NCBI RefSeq assembly: GCF_001456955.1
Contig: NZ_KQ758471.1
Coordinates: forward strand, 100,576 to 164,575
Length of the DNA stretch: 64,000 nt
Origin: Microbacterium enclense
Lineage (GTDB): Bacteria; Actinomycetota; Actinomycetes; Actinomycetales; Microbacteriaceae
Reading direction: 5' to 3'
Below the pieces are notes generated by a model, which was not told the origin of the DNA, made no database searches, and was given only the letters and a program-made list of their open reading frames with translations. The translations under genes and the position numbers were made by a program. Below, in pieces: positions 8,079 to 17,152 of this stretch (position 1 is the stretch's first letter; every line of letters begins with the position of its first letter).

Positions 8079-8819
8079 TCAGACGATGGGGGCGGCGCCG
8101 GGCGCCGCATCGACCGAACGCAGCGCCTCCGCCACCTCGGTGTAGTAATCGGTGATGTGGGCGCGCACGGTCTCGCGCGCTTCGTCGGCCTCACCGCGCG
8201 ACACGGCATCGACGATGTGCCGGTGCTCGCGACGCAACCGATCGACGACGCGCGGCCAGGCCTCGAGCCGGGCGGCGCCCGCGCTCGTGTAGCCCTCGAT
8301 GGAGCTGCGCAGCCCCGCCATCATCGCCGAGATCACGGCGTTGCCCGACGCCTCGGCGAGTGCCTGGTGGAAGCGCGCATCGAGGGCGAGGAACTCCTCG
8401 GCGGTGAGGTCGGCGGCATCCATCGCCCCGAGGATGTCGTGGATGCCGGAGAGGTCGGCGTCGGACTGCGCGAGGCGCTCGGCGACGTCGCACTCGAGAA
8501 CGATGCGGGTACGGACCACATCGAGCAGGGGGAATCCGTTGGCCGCGACCTGCAGGCGCAGGAACGCCGCCAGGCCGCCGCGGGGCGTGGTGACGATCAT
8601 CGCCCCCGCCGACGGCCCCGAGCCGGTCGCCGTGCGGACGACTCCCAGCACTTCGAGGACGCGGATGGCCTCCCGCACGCTCGACCGACCGACGCCGAGT
8701 TGCGCGGCGAGCTCGCGCTCGGGAGTCAGGCGGTCGCCCGGCGTGAGCCGCCCGTCACGCAGGTCGTTCTCGATGCGCTCGAGAACGACCTGCCAGGCCC
8801 GTGGCGCGGTGCTGGCCAT
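8079..8819 (-). CDS. GntR/FadR-family transcriptional regulator
   Basis: A 246-residue DNA-binding repressor. The N-terminal winged helix shows RLTPGDRLTPERELAAQLGVGRSSVREAIRVLE split over two helices, and the C-terminal all-helical FCD domain spans about 95-235 with the His/Asp metal-ligand pattern of the FadR subfamily (ARFHQALAEASGN, HRHIVDAV). FCD regulators usually sense organic acids or sugar acids. ATG at 8819 follows GGGGGA; upstream in-frame codons are low-complexity and rejected. It precedes the siderophore-interacting protein by 11 bp, so it may control that gene and itself. An acid-sensing regulator paired with an iron reductase is not an obvious match. Confidence 0.9.
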   Translation of the reverse strand: MASTAPRAWQVVLERIENDLRDGRLTPGDRLTPERELAAQLGVGRSSVREAIRVLEVLGVVRTATGSGPSAGAMIVTTPRGGLAAFLRLQVAANGFPLLDVVRTRIVLECDVAERLAQSDADLSGIHDILGAMDAADLTAEEFLALDARFHQALAEASGNAVISAMMAGLRSSIEGYTSAGAARLEAWPRVVDRLRREHRHIVDAVSRGEADEARETVRAHITDYYTEVAEALRSVDAAPGAAPIV

Positions 8820-8884
8820 GGCATCCCCCGTTCGCGACCGGTCGTGGCGGTGCGGCCGAGCCGCACCACCCTCCGCGTCGATGA

Positions 8885-9913
8885 TCAGACGTCGGCGGTC
8901 GTCGCGTACCCGGCCGGGTTGGTGGTCTGCCAGTTCCAGTAGTCGCGGCATGCGTCGTCGATGGTGAGCCGCGTGCGCCAGCCCAGCACCTCTCCGGCCT
9001 TCGCGGGGTCGCAGTACGTGGCGGCGACGTCGCCCGGACGACGGTCGAGGATCTTCTTCGGCAGCTCGTGGCCGACGGCCTTTTCGAACGACGCCACCAG
9101 CTCCAGTACGCTGACCGGGCGCCCCGTGCCGAGGTTGAACACCTGGTGTCCGGGCTGCGCCTGTTCGAGGGCCGCCACGTGCCCTTCGGCGAGGTCGACG
9201 ACGTGGATGTAGTCACGCAGTCCTGTGCCGTCGGGGGTGTCGTAGTCGGCACCGAAGACGCCGATCTCGTCGAGCGTGCCGATGGCCACGCGCGAGACGT
9301 AGGGCATGAGGTTGTTCGGGATGCCGGCGGGGTCTTCGCCGATGAGACCGGAGGGGTGCGCGCCGACCGGGTTGAAGTAGCGCAGCACCGTCACGTTGAG
9401 GTCGGGGTTCACGCGGGCGACGTCGGCGAGGACGACCTCGTTCATGCGCTTGGACTTGCTGTAGGCGTTCGAGAGGTCGACGCTCGTGGTCGACTCTTCG
9501 GTGAAGGGTAGGTCGGCCGGGTCGGAGTAGACCGTGCCGGTGCTGGAGAACACGAACGAGCGGATGCCGCGCTCGATGCCGACCCGCAGGAGCGCGAACG
9601 TGGTGTCGAGGTTGTTGGAGTAGTACGCCAGCGGCTTCTGCGTCGACTCGCCGACGGCCTTGAACGCGGCGAGGTGGATGACGGCGTCGATCGGGCCGTG
9701 CTCGTCGAAGACGGCCGCCACCACGGCGTCGTCGGCCGCGTCGCCCACGACGAGCGGTGCGGGCCTTCCGGTGATCTTCTCGACCCGCTCGGCGGCGACG
9801 GCGTGCGTGCCCGACAGGTCGTCGAGCAGGACGACGTCGTGACCGGCCTCGAGAAGAGCCACGGCCGTGTGAGTTCCGATGTAACCGGCACCGCCGGCCA
9901 GGAGTACGCGCAT
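8885..9913 (-). CDS. galE: UDP-glucose 4-epimerase
   Basis: A 342-residue extended short-chain dehydrogenase that interconverts UDP-glucose and UDP-galactose in the cytosol. GGAGYIGTHT (about 6-15) binds NAD, SSTGTVY carries the catalytic Ser/Thr, and AYSKSK carries the Tyr-x3-Lys pair. VLRYFNPVGAHPSG and LRDYIHVVDLAEGH are GalE signatures. A TAGCCT box ends 6 nt before ATG, so it is probably leaderless. It is not beside other Leloir genes; supply of UDP-galactose for envelope glycans is the likeliest role. Confidence 0.95.
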   Translation of the reverse strand: MRVLLAGGAGYIGTHTAVALLEAGHDVVLLDDLSGTHAVAAERVEKITGRPAPLVVGDAADDAVVAAVFDEHGPIDAVIHLAAFKAVGESTQKPLAYYSNNLDTTFALLRVGIERGIRSFVFSSTGTVYSDPADLPFTEESTTSVDLSNAYSKSKRMNEVVLADVARVNPDLNVTVLRYFNPVGAHPSGLIGEDPAGIPNNLMPYVSRVAIGTLDEIGVFGADYDTPDGTGLRDYIHVVDLAEGHVAALEQAQPGHQVFNLGTGRPVSVLELVASFEKAVGHELPKKILDRRPGDVAATYCDPAKAGEVLGWRTRLTIDDACRDYWNWQTTNPAGYATTADV

Positions 9914-9919
9914 GATCTC

Positions 9920-9925
9920 AGGCTA
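9920..9925 (-). promoter_or_regulatory. -10 box of leaderless galE promoter
   Basis: Read on the minus strand this is TAGCCT, followed by the 6-nt GAGATC and then the ATG. No SD precedes the start. Confidence 0.5.
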
Positions 9926-10062
9926 TCGGTCGCCGCCGACGTCGCCCGCCGAGGCCGTGGCGCGAACCTCCGGCCGAGCGGCCTCGACGCTGACTTGCGC
10001 CGAACGCACGCTGAACCGCACGGGTCTCGGGCATAGGCCGCGAGTCACGGCGGAGAGCGACC

Positions 10063-10668
10063 TCAGCGGCCGTCGAGCCGCCCGCCGGACTCGCGCAGGT
10101 AGCAGACGGCGCACATCGACTCGTAGGTGACCTCGCCCTGGATCTGTCCCTCGTCGATGGCGACCTGGTCGCCGTCGAAGACGAAACGCCCGCCCACCAG
10201 CCGCGCGTTGAAGATCGCCTTGCGGCCGCACCGGCAGATGGTCTTGAGCTCCTCCAGGCTGTGCGCGATCTCGAGCAGGCGCGCCGACCCGGGGAAGGCC
10301 TCGGTGCGGAAGTCGGTGCGGATGCCGTACGCGAGCACGGGGATGCCGTCGAGCACGGCGATCCGCAACAGGTCGTCGACCTGCGCCGGGGTGAAGAACT
10401 GCGCCTCGTCGACCAGCAGGCACGCCACGGGCGCGTGCCCGGCAGCGGCCTGGAAGACGGCGCGGAGATCATCGTCGGGGCCGACGAGGAAGTCGACCGG
10501 ACGGGCGACGCCGAGGCGGCTCTCGATCTGATCGGCGCCCTTGGTGTCGATCTCGGGCTTCGCGAGCAGCACGCGCTGCCCGCGCTCCTCGTAGTTGTAC
10601 GCCGCCTGCAGCAGGGCCGTCGACTTGCCCGAGTTCATCGCGCCGTAGCGGAAGTACAGCTTCGCCAC
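10063..10668 (-). CDS. tdk: Thymidine kinase
   Basis: A 201-residue type II thymidine kinase that phosphorylates deoxythymidine for salvage. GAMNSGKST is the P-loop, LLVDEAQFFTPAQ the Walker B/base region, and the CRCGRKA and CAVC pairs form the structural zinc site. AYGIRTDFRTEAFPGSARLLEIAHS is the conserved lid-adjacent block. GTG at 10668 is chosen because GAGG lies 5 nt upstream and because the family starts with KLYFRYGAMNSGKST; a longer reading would run into mqo. It sits 7 bp after the mqo stop and must be co-transcribed with it, an unusual pairing. Confidence 0.94.
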   Translation of the reverse strand: MAKLYFRYGAMNSGKSTALLQAAYNYEERGQRVLLAKPEIDTKGADQIESRLGVARPVDFLVGPDDDLRAVFQAAAGHAPVACLLVDEAQFFTPAQVDDLLRIAVLDGIPVLAYGIRTDFRTEAFPGSARLLEIAHSLEELKTICRCGRKAIFNARLVGGRFVFDGDQVAIDEGQIQGEVTYESMCAVCYLRESGGRLDGR

Positions 10669-10675
10669 GCGGGCC

Positions 10676-12148
10676 TCAGGGGTTGATGGCGAGCGCGCGT
10701 GCCGTGGCATCCAGCTCGCGACGAGCCACCTCGGGCTGCGTGTTGAGCGTCTCGCCGTAGCTGGGGATGAGGTCGCGCAGACGGGGCTCCCACTCCCCCA
10801 TGCGCTCGGGGAAGCACGTCTTGATCAGGCCCAGCATGATCGACACGGCCGTCGACGCGCCGGGCGAGGCGCCGAGGAGCCCGGCGATCGAGCGGTCGTC
10901 GGAGGTGATCACCTCGGTGCCGAACTGCAGCACCCCGCCCTTGGCCTTGTCGCGCTTCATGACCTGGGCGCGCTGACCGGCGTCGAGCAGCTCCCAGTCC
11001 TCGTCCTTCGCGGTGGGCATGAAGTCACGCAGGCTGTCGACCTTCTTGGGGTGGGTCTTGAGCAACTCGCTCACGAGGTACTTGATCAGCCCCGGGTTGT
11101 CGACGGCGACCTTCAGCATCGGGAAGATGTTGTGCAGACGCACCTGGGTCACGATGTCGAGCATCGAGCCGTTCTTGAGGAACTTCGGGCTGAAGGTCGC
11201 GAACGGTCCGAACAGCAGCGAGGACTCGCCGTCGATGACGCGCGTGTCGAGGTGCGGCACCGACATGGGCGGTGCGCCCACCGAGGCCTGCGAGTAGACC
11301 TTGGCACGGTGCTGGGCGACGATGTCGGGGTTCGACGTCTTCAGCCACTGACCACCGATCGGGAAGACGCCGTATCCCTTGATCTCGGGGATGCCCGAGC
11401 GCTGCAGGAGCTTGAGGGCCCAGCCGCCGGCACCGACGAAGACGAACTTCGCGTTGATGGAGCCGGGCGTGCCGCCGATCACGTGGCGGTACGAGACCTC
11501 CCAGGTGCCGTCCTTCTTCTTCTTCAGCTTCTTGACGTCGTGGTTGGTCGCGACGTCGACGCCCTTCTCGCGCAGGTTGGAGAACAGCTGACGGGTCAGA
11601 GAGCCGAAGTCCACGTCGGTGCCGGCGGGGACGCGCGTGGCGGCGAAGGGCTCGCCCTTGCGGCGCTTCTGCATGAGCAGCGGCGCCCACTGGTTGATGA
11701 CGCGGGAGTCCTCGCTGTACTCGATTCCCGCGAACAGCGGCTGCTGCCGGAGGATCTCGTAGCGCTTGCGGAGGAAGGCCACGTCTTTCTCGCCGCGCAC
11801 GAAGGTCATGTGAGGGGTGGCGTTGATGAACGTCGAGGGCTCGTCGAGCACGCCCTCGGCGACGAGCGAGGCCCACAGCTGCCGGCTCTGCTGGAACTGC
11901 TCGTTGATCGCGACGGCCTTGGCGGGGTCGATCGAGCCGTCCTTGGCCTCGGGCGTGTAGTTGAGCTCGCAGAGCGCGGCGTGACCGGTGCCGGCGTTGT
12001 TCCAGGCGTTCGAGCTCTCCTGCGCGACGTCGCTCAAACGCTCAAGCACCGCGATCTTCAGATCGGGCTGGAGGTCTTTCAGCAGAGTGCCGAGCGTGGC
12101 GGACATGATGCCGCCACCGATGAGGAGAACATCGACGTTTTCAGTCAC
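10676..12148 (-). CDS. mqo: Malate:quinone oxidoreductase
   Basis: A 490-residue FAD-dependent membrane-associated dehydrogenase that oxidises malate to oxaloacetate and passes electrons to quinone. DVLLIGGGIMSATLG is the FAD Rossmann motif, followed by SSNAWNNAGTGHAALCELNYTP split across the substrate loop, and GASPGASTAVSIMLG near the C terminus; length is typical. The GTG at 12148 lacks an SD, and TAGAAT ends 6 nt upstream, so a leaderless message is likely. Two palindromic sites lie just upstream of this -10. Downstream, tdk follows after 7 bp. The respiratory malate route often replaces or supplements NAD-malate dehydrogenase in actinobacteria. Confidence 0.95.
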   Translation of the reverse strand: MTENVDVLLIGGGIMSATLGTLLKDLQPDLKIAVLERLSDVAQESSNAWNNAGTGHAALCELNYTPEAKDGSIDPAKAVAINEQFQQSRQLWASLVAEGVLDEPSTFINATPHMTFVRGEKDVAFLRKRYEILRQQPLFAGIEYSEDSRVINQWAPLLMQKRRKGEPFAATRVPAGTDVDFGSLTRQLFSNLREKGVDVATNHDVKKLKKKKDGTWEVSYRHVIGGTPGSINAKFVFVGAGGWALKLLQRSGIPEIKGYGVFPIGGQWLKTSNPDIVAQHRAKVYSQASVGAPPMSVPHLDTRVIDGESSLLFGPFATFSPKFLKNGSMLDIVTQVRLHNIFPMLKVAVDNPGLIKYLVSELLKTHPKKVDSLRDFMPTAKDEDWELLDAGQRAQVMKRDKAKGGVLQFGTEVITSDDRSIAGLLGASPGASTAVSIMLGLIKTCFPERMGEWEPRLRDLIPSYGETLNTQPEVARRELDATARALAINP

Positions 12149-12154
12149 CCGACG

Positions 12155-12217
12155 ATTCTAGGTGCGGGCCGTGAGGTGTCTCGACATCGAGAGATCGGTC
12201 GGTTCGATGTCGAGACA
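12155..12217 (-). promoter_or_regulatory. mqo promoter with twin palindromic operator sites
   Basis: On the minus strand TAGAAT (12160-12155) is the -10. Upstream, TGTCTCGACATCGA (12177-12190) and TCGATGTCGAGACA (12204-12217) are perfect 14-bp inverted copies with a 13-bp spacer. The first copy is part of a site that is itself palindromic (TCTCGA-CA-TCGAGA, 12179-12192), and it overlaps the expected -35 position. The form suits a dimeric repressor, perhaps MarR-like; the protein is not identified. Confidence 0.6.
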
Positions 12218-12228
12218 ACCCCGGCTCG

Positions 12229-12244
12229 CGGCATCCGGATGCCG
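12229..12244. repeat. Perfect 16-bp palindrome joining both GGATGCC orientations
   Basis: CGGCATCCGGATGCCG sits 5 bp after the asd stop and places GGCATCC and GGATGCC head to head. It could act as a weak terminator for asd. Confidence 0.5.
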
Positions 12245-12249
12245 TGTGC

Positions 12250-13371
<1,122 letters not shown>

Positions 13372-13412
13372 TCAGGGTAGCGCGCGACGCCGGTCGGCGA
13401 CGACCGCGGCGT

Positions 13413-13502
13413 CACGACGCAGGAGAACTGTCGCTCCCCCGCCGCAGATCGGCGGAAATCCGCCGGTGCGGCGAACGGATGGCCCGGGACTCCTGCGTCG
13501 TG
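13413..13502. repeat. Inverted repeat in the lysC-asd gap
   Basis: CACGACGCAGGAG (13413-13425) and CTCCTGCGTCGTG (13490-13502) are perfect 13-bp inverted copies separated by 64 bp. A small hairpin GGCGG-AAAT-CCGCC lies between them. The whole element could fold into a stem with an inner hairpin. Confidence 0.7.
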
Positions 13503-13547
13503 TCCGCGGAGGCACGGCGCCGATGATCGGTCGAGGGAGCCGGCGGC

Positions 13548-14834
13548 TCAGCGTCCGGTGCCGGCGTGGACGGTGGCCTCGATGTCGCTGTCGAGACCGT
13601 ACGCGGTGTGCACCAGGCGAGCGGCCTCGGCGAGGTCGACACCGCGCACGACGACGGAGATGCGGATCTCGGAGGTCGAGATCATCTCGATGTTCACACC
13701 GGCCATGCTGAGCGCCTCGAACAGCGTCGCCGAGACGCCCGAGTGCGTGCGCATGCCGGCACCGACGACCGACAGCTTCCCGATCTGGTCGTCGTGGACG
13801 AGGCTCTCGAAGCCCACCTCGGACTGCTCTCCGGCCAGCGCTCGCAGCGCCGTCGCCGCATCGGTCTTGGGCAGGGTGAACGAGATGTCGGTGCGGCCGG
13901 TGGCGGCGGCGGAGACGTTCTGCACGATCATGTCGACGTTCGCGCCCGACTTGGCGACGATCTTGAAGATGTCGGCGGCCTTGCCGGGGACGTCGGGAAC
14001 GCCGATGACGGTGATCTTCGCCTGGCTGAGATCGGTGGCGACGCCGGCGACGATGGGCTCTTCCATGGTGTCTCCCTCGGGGACGAGCGGTGAGGACTTC
14101 GAGGCGTCGAGCACCCAGGTGCCCTCGCCCGAGCTGAAGGTGGAACGCGCGTGGATGAGCACGCCGTGACGACGGGCGTACTCGACCGCGCGGATGTAGA
14201 GCACCTTCGCGCCGTTCGCGGCGAGCTCCAGCATCTCTTCGCTGCCGACGCGGTTGAGCTTGCGGGCGAGGGGGACGACGCGCGGGTCGGCGGTGAAGAT
14301 GCCGTCGACATCGCTGTAGATCTCGCAGACGTCGGCCTTCAGCGCCGCGGCGAGCGCGACCGCGGTGGTGTCGGAACCACCCCGGCCGAGCGTGGTGATG
14401 TCGCGGGTGTCGCGGTTGAAGCCCTGGAAGCCAGCGACGATGACGATCGCTCCCTCGTCGAGGGCCTCGCGCAGACGCACGGGCGTCACATCGACGATGC
14501 GGGCAGCGCCGTGCGTGGCATCCGTGATCATGCCCGCCTGGCTGCCGGTGAAGGAGCGCGCCTCGAAGCCCATCGAGTGGATGGCCATGGCCAGCAGCGC
14601 CATCGAGATGCGCTCGCCGCTGGAGAGCAGCATGTCGAGTTCGCGCGGCGCGGGGATCGGGGCCACCTGACCCGCGAGGTCGAGCAGCTCGTCGGTCGTG
14701 TCGCCCATGGCGCTGACCGCCACGACGACCTCGTGACCGGCGCGGCGCGTGTCGACGATGCGCTTGGCGACGCGCTTGATGCTCTCGGCGTCGGCGACGG
14801 ACGAGCCGCCGTACTTCTGGACGATCAGAGCCAT
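13548..14834 (-). CDS. lysC: Aspartate kinase
   Basis: A 428-residue kinase making aspartyl-4-phosphate, first step of the aspartate family. [11 protein letters not shown] binds ATP/aspartate, [22 protein letters not shown] is the conserved mid-domain block, and two C-terminal ACT domains follow (about 265-340 and 345-425; [40 protein letters not shown]). In relatives these bind lysine plus threonine for feedback inhibition, and an internal start yields a separate ACT-only beta subunit. ATG at 14834 follows GGGAG. A TAAGAT box at 14908-14913 (minus strand) may be its -10. It is divergent from a ThrE-type exporter, so synthesis and export of aspartate-family amino acids share one intergenic region. 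Confidence 0.95.
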   Translation of the reverse strand: MALIVQKYGGSSVADAESIKRVAKRIVDTRRAGHEVVVAVSAMGDTTDELLDLAGQVAPIPAPRELDMLLSSGERISMALLAMAIHSMGFEARSFTGSQAGMITDATHGAARIVDVTPVRLREALDEGAIVIVAGFQGFNRDTRDITTLGRGGSDTTAVALAAALKADVCEIYSDVDGIFTADPRVVPLARKLNRVGSEEMLELAANGAKVLYIRAVEYARRHGVLIHARSTFSSGEGTWVLDASKSSPLVPEGDTMEEPIVAGVATDLSQAKITVIGVPDVPGKAADIFKIVAKSGANVDMIVQNVSAAATGRTDISFTLPKTDAATALRALAGEQSEVGFESLVHDDQIGKLSVVGAGMRTHSGVSATLFEALSMAGVNIEMISTSEIRISVVVRGVDLAEAARLVHTAYGLDSDIEATVHAGTGR

Positions 14835-15019
14835 GAGGAGAACTCCCGGAGGGGGTCGTGCGTCGCCGATGCCACGACGCCGGCGCTGGTGCCGCGCCCA
14901 AGGGATCATCTTAGATGCGCGCTCATACCGCATCCGCCATGCGCATCGGCGTCCAGCGGACCCACCGTCCTGCGCAGCTAGTATCGACGGGTTCCACCCC
15001 CTCCCCCTGGAGCGATCGC

Positions 15020-16420
15020 ATGCCGCTCACCCCCGGCCACTGGCTCTCTTCGCTACGGCGCCTGACGCATTCCGCCGACGACGCGGCATCCCTCGACACG
15101 ACCCTGCTGCCGGTCATCGACGAGGCGTTGGCCACGCGGATCCTCGACCTCGCCATCCGCATCGGCGAGACGATGCTGGTCGTCGGCGCCCCGGCCAACG
15201 AGGTGACCGTGACGATCGTGCGGGTGTGCGGCGCCTACGGCCTGGACCCCGTGCACGTCGACGTGACGTACAACTCCATCACGATCGCGCACAGCCGCCC
15301 CGGGGCGAACCACCCCACGACGCTGCTGCGCGTGGTGCGGGGATCGGTGCCCGACCACGCCAAGCTGCAACGACTGCAGGCGCTCGTGATCGAGATCGCG
15401 GGCGGGCTCGCCCTCGACGACGCCATCGCGCGGTGCCGGGCGATCCGCCGCCTGCCGTTCCGTTACCGTCCCGCCATCGTCATCGCCTCGCAGGCCTCGC
15501 TGGCGGCGGGCGTGGCGATCATGTTCGGCGTCAACTGGCTGGCCCTGGTGCTGTCGTTCGTCGCGGCGGCGCTCGCGGCCACGACCCAGCATGTGATGGC
15601 GCGGGGGCGCGTGCCGTACTTCTTCGCCCAAATCGCGGGTGGGTTCGTGCTGACCGTCGTCGCGGCCCTGTCGCCGCTGCTGCGGTACACCGGTATCGAC
15701 GCCGCCGCTGATATCCGCCCGTCGGTGATCGTGGCATCCGGGATCGTGCTCATGCTCGCGGGCCTCACCGTGGTGGGCGCCGCGCAGGACGCCATCGACG
15801 GGTTCGCGCTGACGGCGACCGGGCGCATCCTCGAGCTCACGACGCAGACCCTCGGTGTCGTGCTCGGGATCCTCGCGGGCCTCGAGACCGTCCGCGTCAT
15901 CGGGCTCGGCATGTCGCCCCCGTCGAACGCCCTGCCGCTCGGGCCCCTCACCGTGCAGTTCGTCGGAGCCGCGGTGATCGCGGTCGCGGTGGCGGTCTAC
16001 AACGGCGCCGGCGCGCGCATCGTGCTCGTCAGCGCCGCTCTGAGCCTGGTCGCCTGGGCGGGCTACGTCGGGGCGACGGGCCTCGGGTTCGAGGTGGCCG
16101 CCGCGAGCGGCGTGGGCGCGTTCATCGGCAGCTTCGCCGGCATCGTCGTCGCCTACCGCCTGCACGTGCCGTCGGTGGCGATCACGACCGCGGCGATCCT
16201 GCCGCTGGTGCCCGGTGCGGCGGTGTTCCGCGGACTCCTGGGCATCGTGGAATCCGGCGACGACGCCGCGGTGCTGATGACCGGCGTGACGACGCTGGCG
16301 GGCGCGGCGACGATCGGCATCGCGCTGGCCGTCGGCGCATCGCTGGGCATCTACCTGGGCCAGCCTGTGCGCGCGACCCTGTCGAGCGTGACGCGGGTTC
16401 GCGCGCGGGCGCGCGGGTAG
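15020..16420 (+). CDS. ThrE-family threonine/serine exporter
   Basis: A 466-residue inner-membrane protein of the ThrE family, which exports threonine and serine. The N-terminal DUF1212 region (about 25-270) includes [20 protein letters not shown] and [10 protein letters not shown], then about ten hydrophobic helices, with a DUF3815-like C-terminal half. ATG at 15020 is favoured by TGGAG 7 nt upstream; TAGTAT at 14979-14984 is a possible -10. Its last residues, RVRARARG, and stop codon run into a 19-bp tandem repeat, so the C terminus may vary between strains. It diverges from lysC, which makes precursors of its likely substrate. Confidence 0.88.
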   Translation: MPLTPGHWLSSLRRLTHSADDAASLDTTLLPVIDEALATRILDLAIRIGETMLVVGAPANEVTVTIVRVCGAYGLDPVHVDVTYNSITIAHSRPGANHPTTLLRVVRGSVPDHAKLQRLQALVIEIAGGLALDDAIARCRAIRRLPFRYRPAIVIASQASLAAGVAIMFGVNWLALVLSFVAAALAATTQHVMARGRVPYFFAQIAGGFVLTVVAALSPLLRYTGIDAAADIRPSVIVASGIVLMLAGLTVVGAAQDAIDGFALTATGRILELTTQTLGVVLGILAGLETVRVIGLGMSPPSNALPLGPLTVQFVGAAVIAVAVAVYNGAGARIVLVSAALSLVAWAGYVGATGLGFEVAAASGVGAFIGSFAGIVVAYRLHVPSVAITTAAILPLVPGAAVFRGLLGIVESGDDAAVLMTGVTTLAGAATIGIALAVGASLGIYLGQPVRATLSSVTRVRARARG

Positions 16421-16518
16421 CGGGTCCGCGGGCGGGTAGCGGGCGCGGGTATCGGGTCCGGGCGCGGGTAGCGGGTCCGGGCGCGGGTAGCGGGTCCAAG
16501 CGCGGGTAGCGAGTCCGG
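16411..16518. repeat. 19-bp minisatellite over the exporter stop codon
   Basis: The unit GCGCGGGTAGCGGGTCCGG occurs as four consecutive copies from 16443 with one or two changes each, preceded by two truncated copies from 16411. Each unit carries TAG, and the first one supplies the exporter stop. The array occupies most of the gap between the convergent exporter and recR genes. Confidence 0.9.
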
Positions 16519-16558
16519 GCCGTGCACGACAAGCCGTGTGCGCGGCTGGCGGCTCGGG

Positions 16559-17152
16559 TCAGAGCGTGCGACGGCCCTCGAACGCACGGCCGAGGGTGAC
16601 TTCGTCGGCGTATTCGAGATCGCCGCCGACGGGGAGACCGGATGCCAGGCGGGTCACGCGGATCTCGAGGGTGTGCAGCAGCCGACTGAGGTACGTGGCC
16701 GTCGCCTCGCCCTCGAGGTTCGGGTTGGTCGCGAGGATCACCTCTTGCACCGTGCCATCGGCCAGACGCTGCATGAGCTGCGCGACGCGGAGGTCGTCGG
16801 GGCCGATTCCGGCGATCGGGCTGATGGCGCCGCCGAGCACGTGGTAGAGCCCACGGAACTCACGCGTGCGCTCGATGGCCGCGACGTCCTTCGCGTCTTC
16901 GACCACGCAGATGAGCGCGGGATTGCGTCGCGGGTCGCGGCAGATCGAGCAGCGCTCCTGCTCCGAGACGTTGCCGCAGATCTCGCAGAACTTGACCTTG
17001 TCGCGGATCTCGCCGAGCAGCGTCGAGAGGCGCGAGACGTCGAACGAGGGCGATTGCAGGATGTGGAACGCGATGCGCTGGGCGGACTTGGGGCCGATGC
17101 CGGGGAGCCGCCCGAACTCGTCGATCAGGTCTTGGACGATGCCGTCGTACAT
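16559..17152 (-). CDS. recR: Recombination mediator RecR
   Basis: A 197-residue DNA-binding ring protein that works with RecF/RecO to load RecA at gaps. [15 protein letters not shown] is the helix-hairpin-helix region, [16 protein letters not shown] the four-Cys zinc finger, and the Toprim domain includes [12 protein letters not shown] and [16 protein letters not shown]. The ATG shares one base with the dnaX stop (TGATG), so the two are translationally coupled, the usual dnaX-recR order in bacteria. The short ybaB gene commonly found between them is absent. Confidence 0.97.
   Translation of the reverse strand: MYDGIVQDLIDEFGRLPGIGPKSAQRIAFHILQSPSFDVSRLSTLLGEIRDKVKFCEICGNVSEQERCSICRDPRRNPALICVVEDAKDVAAIERTREFRGLYHVLGGAISPIAGIGPDDLRVAQLMQRLADGTVQEVILATNPNLEGEATATYLSRLLHTLEIRVTRLASGLPVGGDLEYADEVTLGRAFEGRRTL

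Noticed and set aside
14835..15019. Lysine riboswitch upstream of lysC
   Set aside because: The minus-strand leader is short and lacks the conserved multi-helix core; only a TAAGAT box and an SD are visible.
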